A stretch of DNA of 15,271 nucleotides from Mucilaginibacter_A sp050954865 (GTDB taxonomy: Bacteria > Bacteroidota > Bacteroidia > Sphingobacteriales > Sphingobacteriaceae), in assembly GCA_050954865.1 (NCBI GenBank), contig JBPBQN010000018.1:1-15271 (forward strand). Reading direction: 5' to 3'. Under the pieces are notes generated by a model. The model made no database searches. It had not been told where the DNA came from and worked only from the letters and a program-made list of their open reading frames with translations. Below, piece after piece: positions 14,124 to 15,271 of this stretch (its first letter is position 1; each line of letters opens with the position of its first letter). The position numbers and the translations under genes are program-made.

Positions 14124-14324
14124 ATGCAAAAACAATCAGTTTTAACCGTCCTGATTTCATTTTTTTACGCTGTTACTTTCGCACAAACAACTTATTTTGA
14201 AGTGCCCAAAAGAGGCATTACCAGCTGGCAGCCAGCCGTTAGTTGGGAGCATTCACTACTAAGCGGAAACGGAACAATGGGCGCATTGGTTATTGGCCGG
14301 GCAGCAATCTCAACTCAAACCTGA
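14124..14324 (+). pseudogene. GH95-like glycoside hydrolase, N-terminal fragment
   Basis: The frame from ATG 14124 encodes a signal peptide (about 1-21, ending VTFAQ) and then PAVSWEHSLLSGNGTMGALV, the conserved start of the N-terminal domain of GH95-type (alpha-L-fucosidase-like) enzymes, which usually have 700 or more residues. The match stops after IGR at about 14300. The next residues (AAISTQT) do not belong to the family and a TGA follows at 14322. From here on the DNA is that of a two-component propeller sensor in another frame. The fragment keeps a good promoter but cannot give an enzyme; at most a 66-residue secreted peptide is made. Family call from memory of the conserved GNGxxGA segment. 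Confidence 0.7.
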
Positions 14325-15271
14325 TCCGCAGCATTGTTCCGGGTGATAATAACACGGTTTGGATCGGCACAGATCATGGCGGCATCAACATCATCAACAC
14401 CACAACTAACCAAATTGATTATTTGGTGAATCGTGTGGATGATTTGAAATCTTTACGCGGCAATTCTGTAGTGCTTTATAAAGATAACACCGGCATTATT
14501 TGGGCCGGCACAACCAAACAAGGTATAAGTTATTATCATAAAGGTATAATCCAGTTTCCGCTGGTGCGCCATTACATTTCTGATAGCAACAGTTTGCCTT
14601 ATGAAGATGTGGATTGTTTTGTGGAAGATACAAACGGAAATTTCTGGATTGGCACCAACGGCGGCGGTTTGCTTTTTTACAACATCAAAACCAAAAAATA
14701 CAGTTGGTATAAGCATGATGCTGCACAGCCAAACAGCTTGTCAAATGATATTGTAATTAGTTTGTGCCTTGATCATGACCAAAAACTGTGGATCGGTACT
14801 TATTTTGGCGGTTTAGACCGATTGGAAAACGGCCGTTTTGTGCATTATCGCCATCAGGATAATGTTCCAAGTTCGTTGTCTGATGATCGGGTTTTTACCA
14901 TTATTGAAGACTCTGCCAATCAACTCTGGGCCGGAACTTTTAGTGGCGGAATGAATATTTATGATCCGCATAGCAACCAGTTTAAGCATCCAAAATATTC
15001 GGCTGTATCCAATTATACAGGTGTTATTTTTGAAGACAAGCAAAAAAATACCTGGATTGGCCGCGATAAAGGAATTGATGTAATTAACAAAAGCACCGGT
15101 TTGGTAAAACATTATACGTATCAACCAAAAAAATAACTCGCTGGTTGCCAATGATGTAAACTGTATTATTCAGGATCGTAATGGTTTAATGTGGATTGGT
15201 ACGAAAGATGGCATAAGTATATTAAATGCGCAAACAGACCAGTTTATCAACATTCAGGAAAAACAAGGTTT
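14303..15271 (+). pseudogene. hybrid two-component system propeller sensor, broken and partial
   Basis: From about 14303 the DNA encodes repeated propeller blades of the Reg_prop type: WIGTDHGG, WAGTTKQG, WIGTNGGG, WIGTYFGG, WAGTFSGG, WIGRDKG and WIGTKDG. This is the periplasmic sensor of the hybrid histidine kinase/regulators that control polysaccharide utilisation loci. The beginning (signal peptide and first blades) is missing and replaced out of frame by the hydrolase fragment. The frame then hits TAA at 15134-15136 after an A7 tract (15127-15133). With six A the protein continues QPKNNSLVANDVNC through the next blade, so one inserted base broke it. The rest of the gene lies beyond the window. 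Without a proper start and with a frameshift it is a pseudogene, unless the assembly is wrong. Confidence 0.8.

Overview
The window looks like a chromosomal segment of a Bacteroidetes bacterium, most likely Sphingobacteriaceae (Pedobacter/Mucilaginibacter type). The clues are AT-rich DNA, starts without Shine-Dalgarno sequences, promoter elements of the Bacteroidetes TAnnTTTG type, a REP-like repeat of a kind common in that phylum, and a broken locus made of a family-95-like glycoside hydrolase and a hybrid two-component propeller sensor, both typical of polysaccharide utilisation loci. The assignment is inferred from protein character and was not searched.

Layout. At 1-790 the tail of a sensor histidine kinase is followed by its OmpR-type response regulator. 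From 769 to 7471 everything runs on the minus strand. Read in transcription order it is a PfkB sugar kinase with its own terminator, a VWA protein plus MoxR-type AAA+ ATPase pair, a membrane-anchored metallophosphoesterase, a UbiA-like membrane prenyltransferase, and a HepT/MntA toxin-antitoxin pair whose genes overlap. At 7531-8649 (plus) lie a secreted NTF2-fold (DUF4440/SnoaL-like) protein and an endonuclease III-type DNA glycosylase. The 250 bp after nth hold a REP-like inverted repeat and three back-to-back palindromes. At 8901-10777 (minus) are two tandem JmjC/cupin-8 oxygenase paralogues of identical length, preceded by hemW (10912-12033, minus). A 569-bp gene-free stretch with palindromes leads into a GT4 glycosyltransferase (12603-13598, plus). 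After a doubtful small ORF, the window ends in a chimeric pseudogene: the secretion signal and first ~60 residues of a GH95-like enzyme joined out of frame to the propeller sensor of a hybrid two-component system, which itself has a frameshift in an A7 tract.

The most striking signal is not a gene. The 9-mer TAAAAGAAG (extended form close to GCCGATAAAAGAAGYATTGC) occurs at least 19 times on both strands, where roughly 0.3 copies are expected by base composition. It lies in coding DNA in several frames and is enriched at gene 3' ends, sometimes supplying the stop codon or the last residues of a protein. Density, lack of strand bias and 3'-end placement resemble the DNA uptake sequences of Neisseriaceae and Pasteurellaceae. 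I know of no such motif described for Bacteroidetes, and its function here is open.
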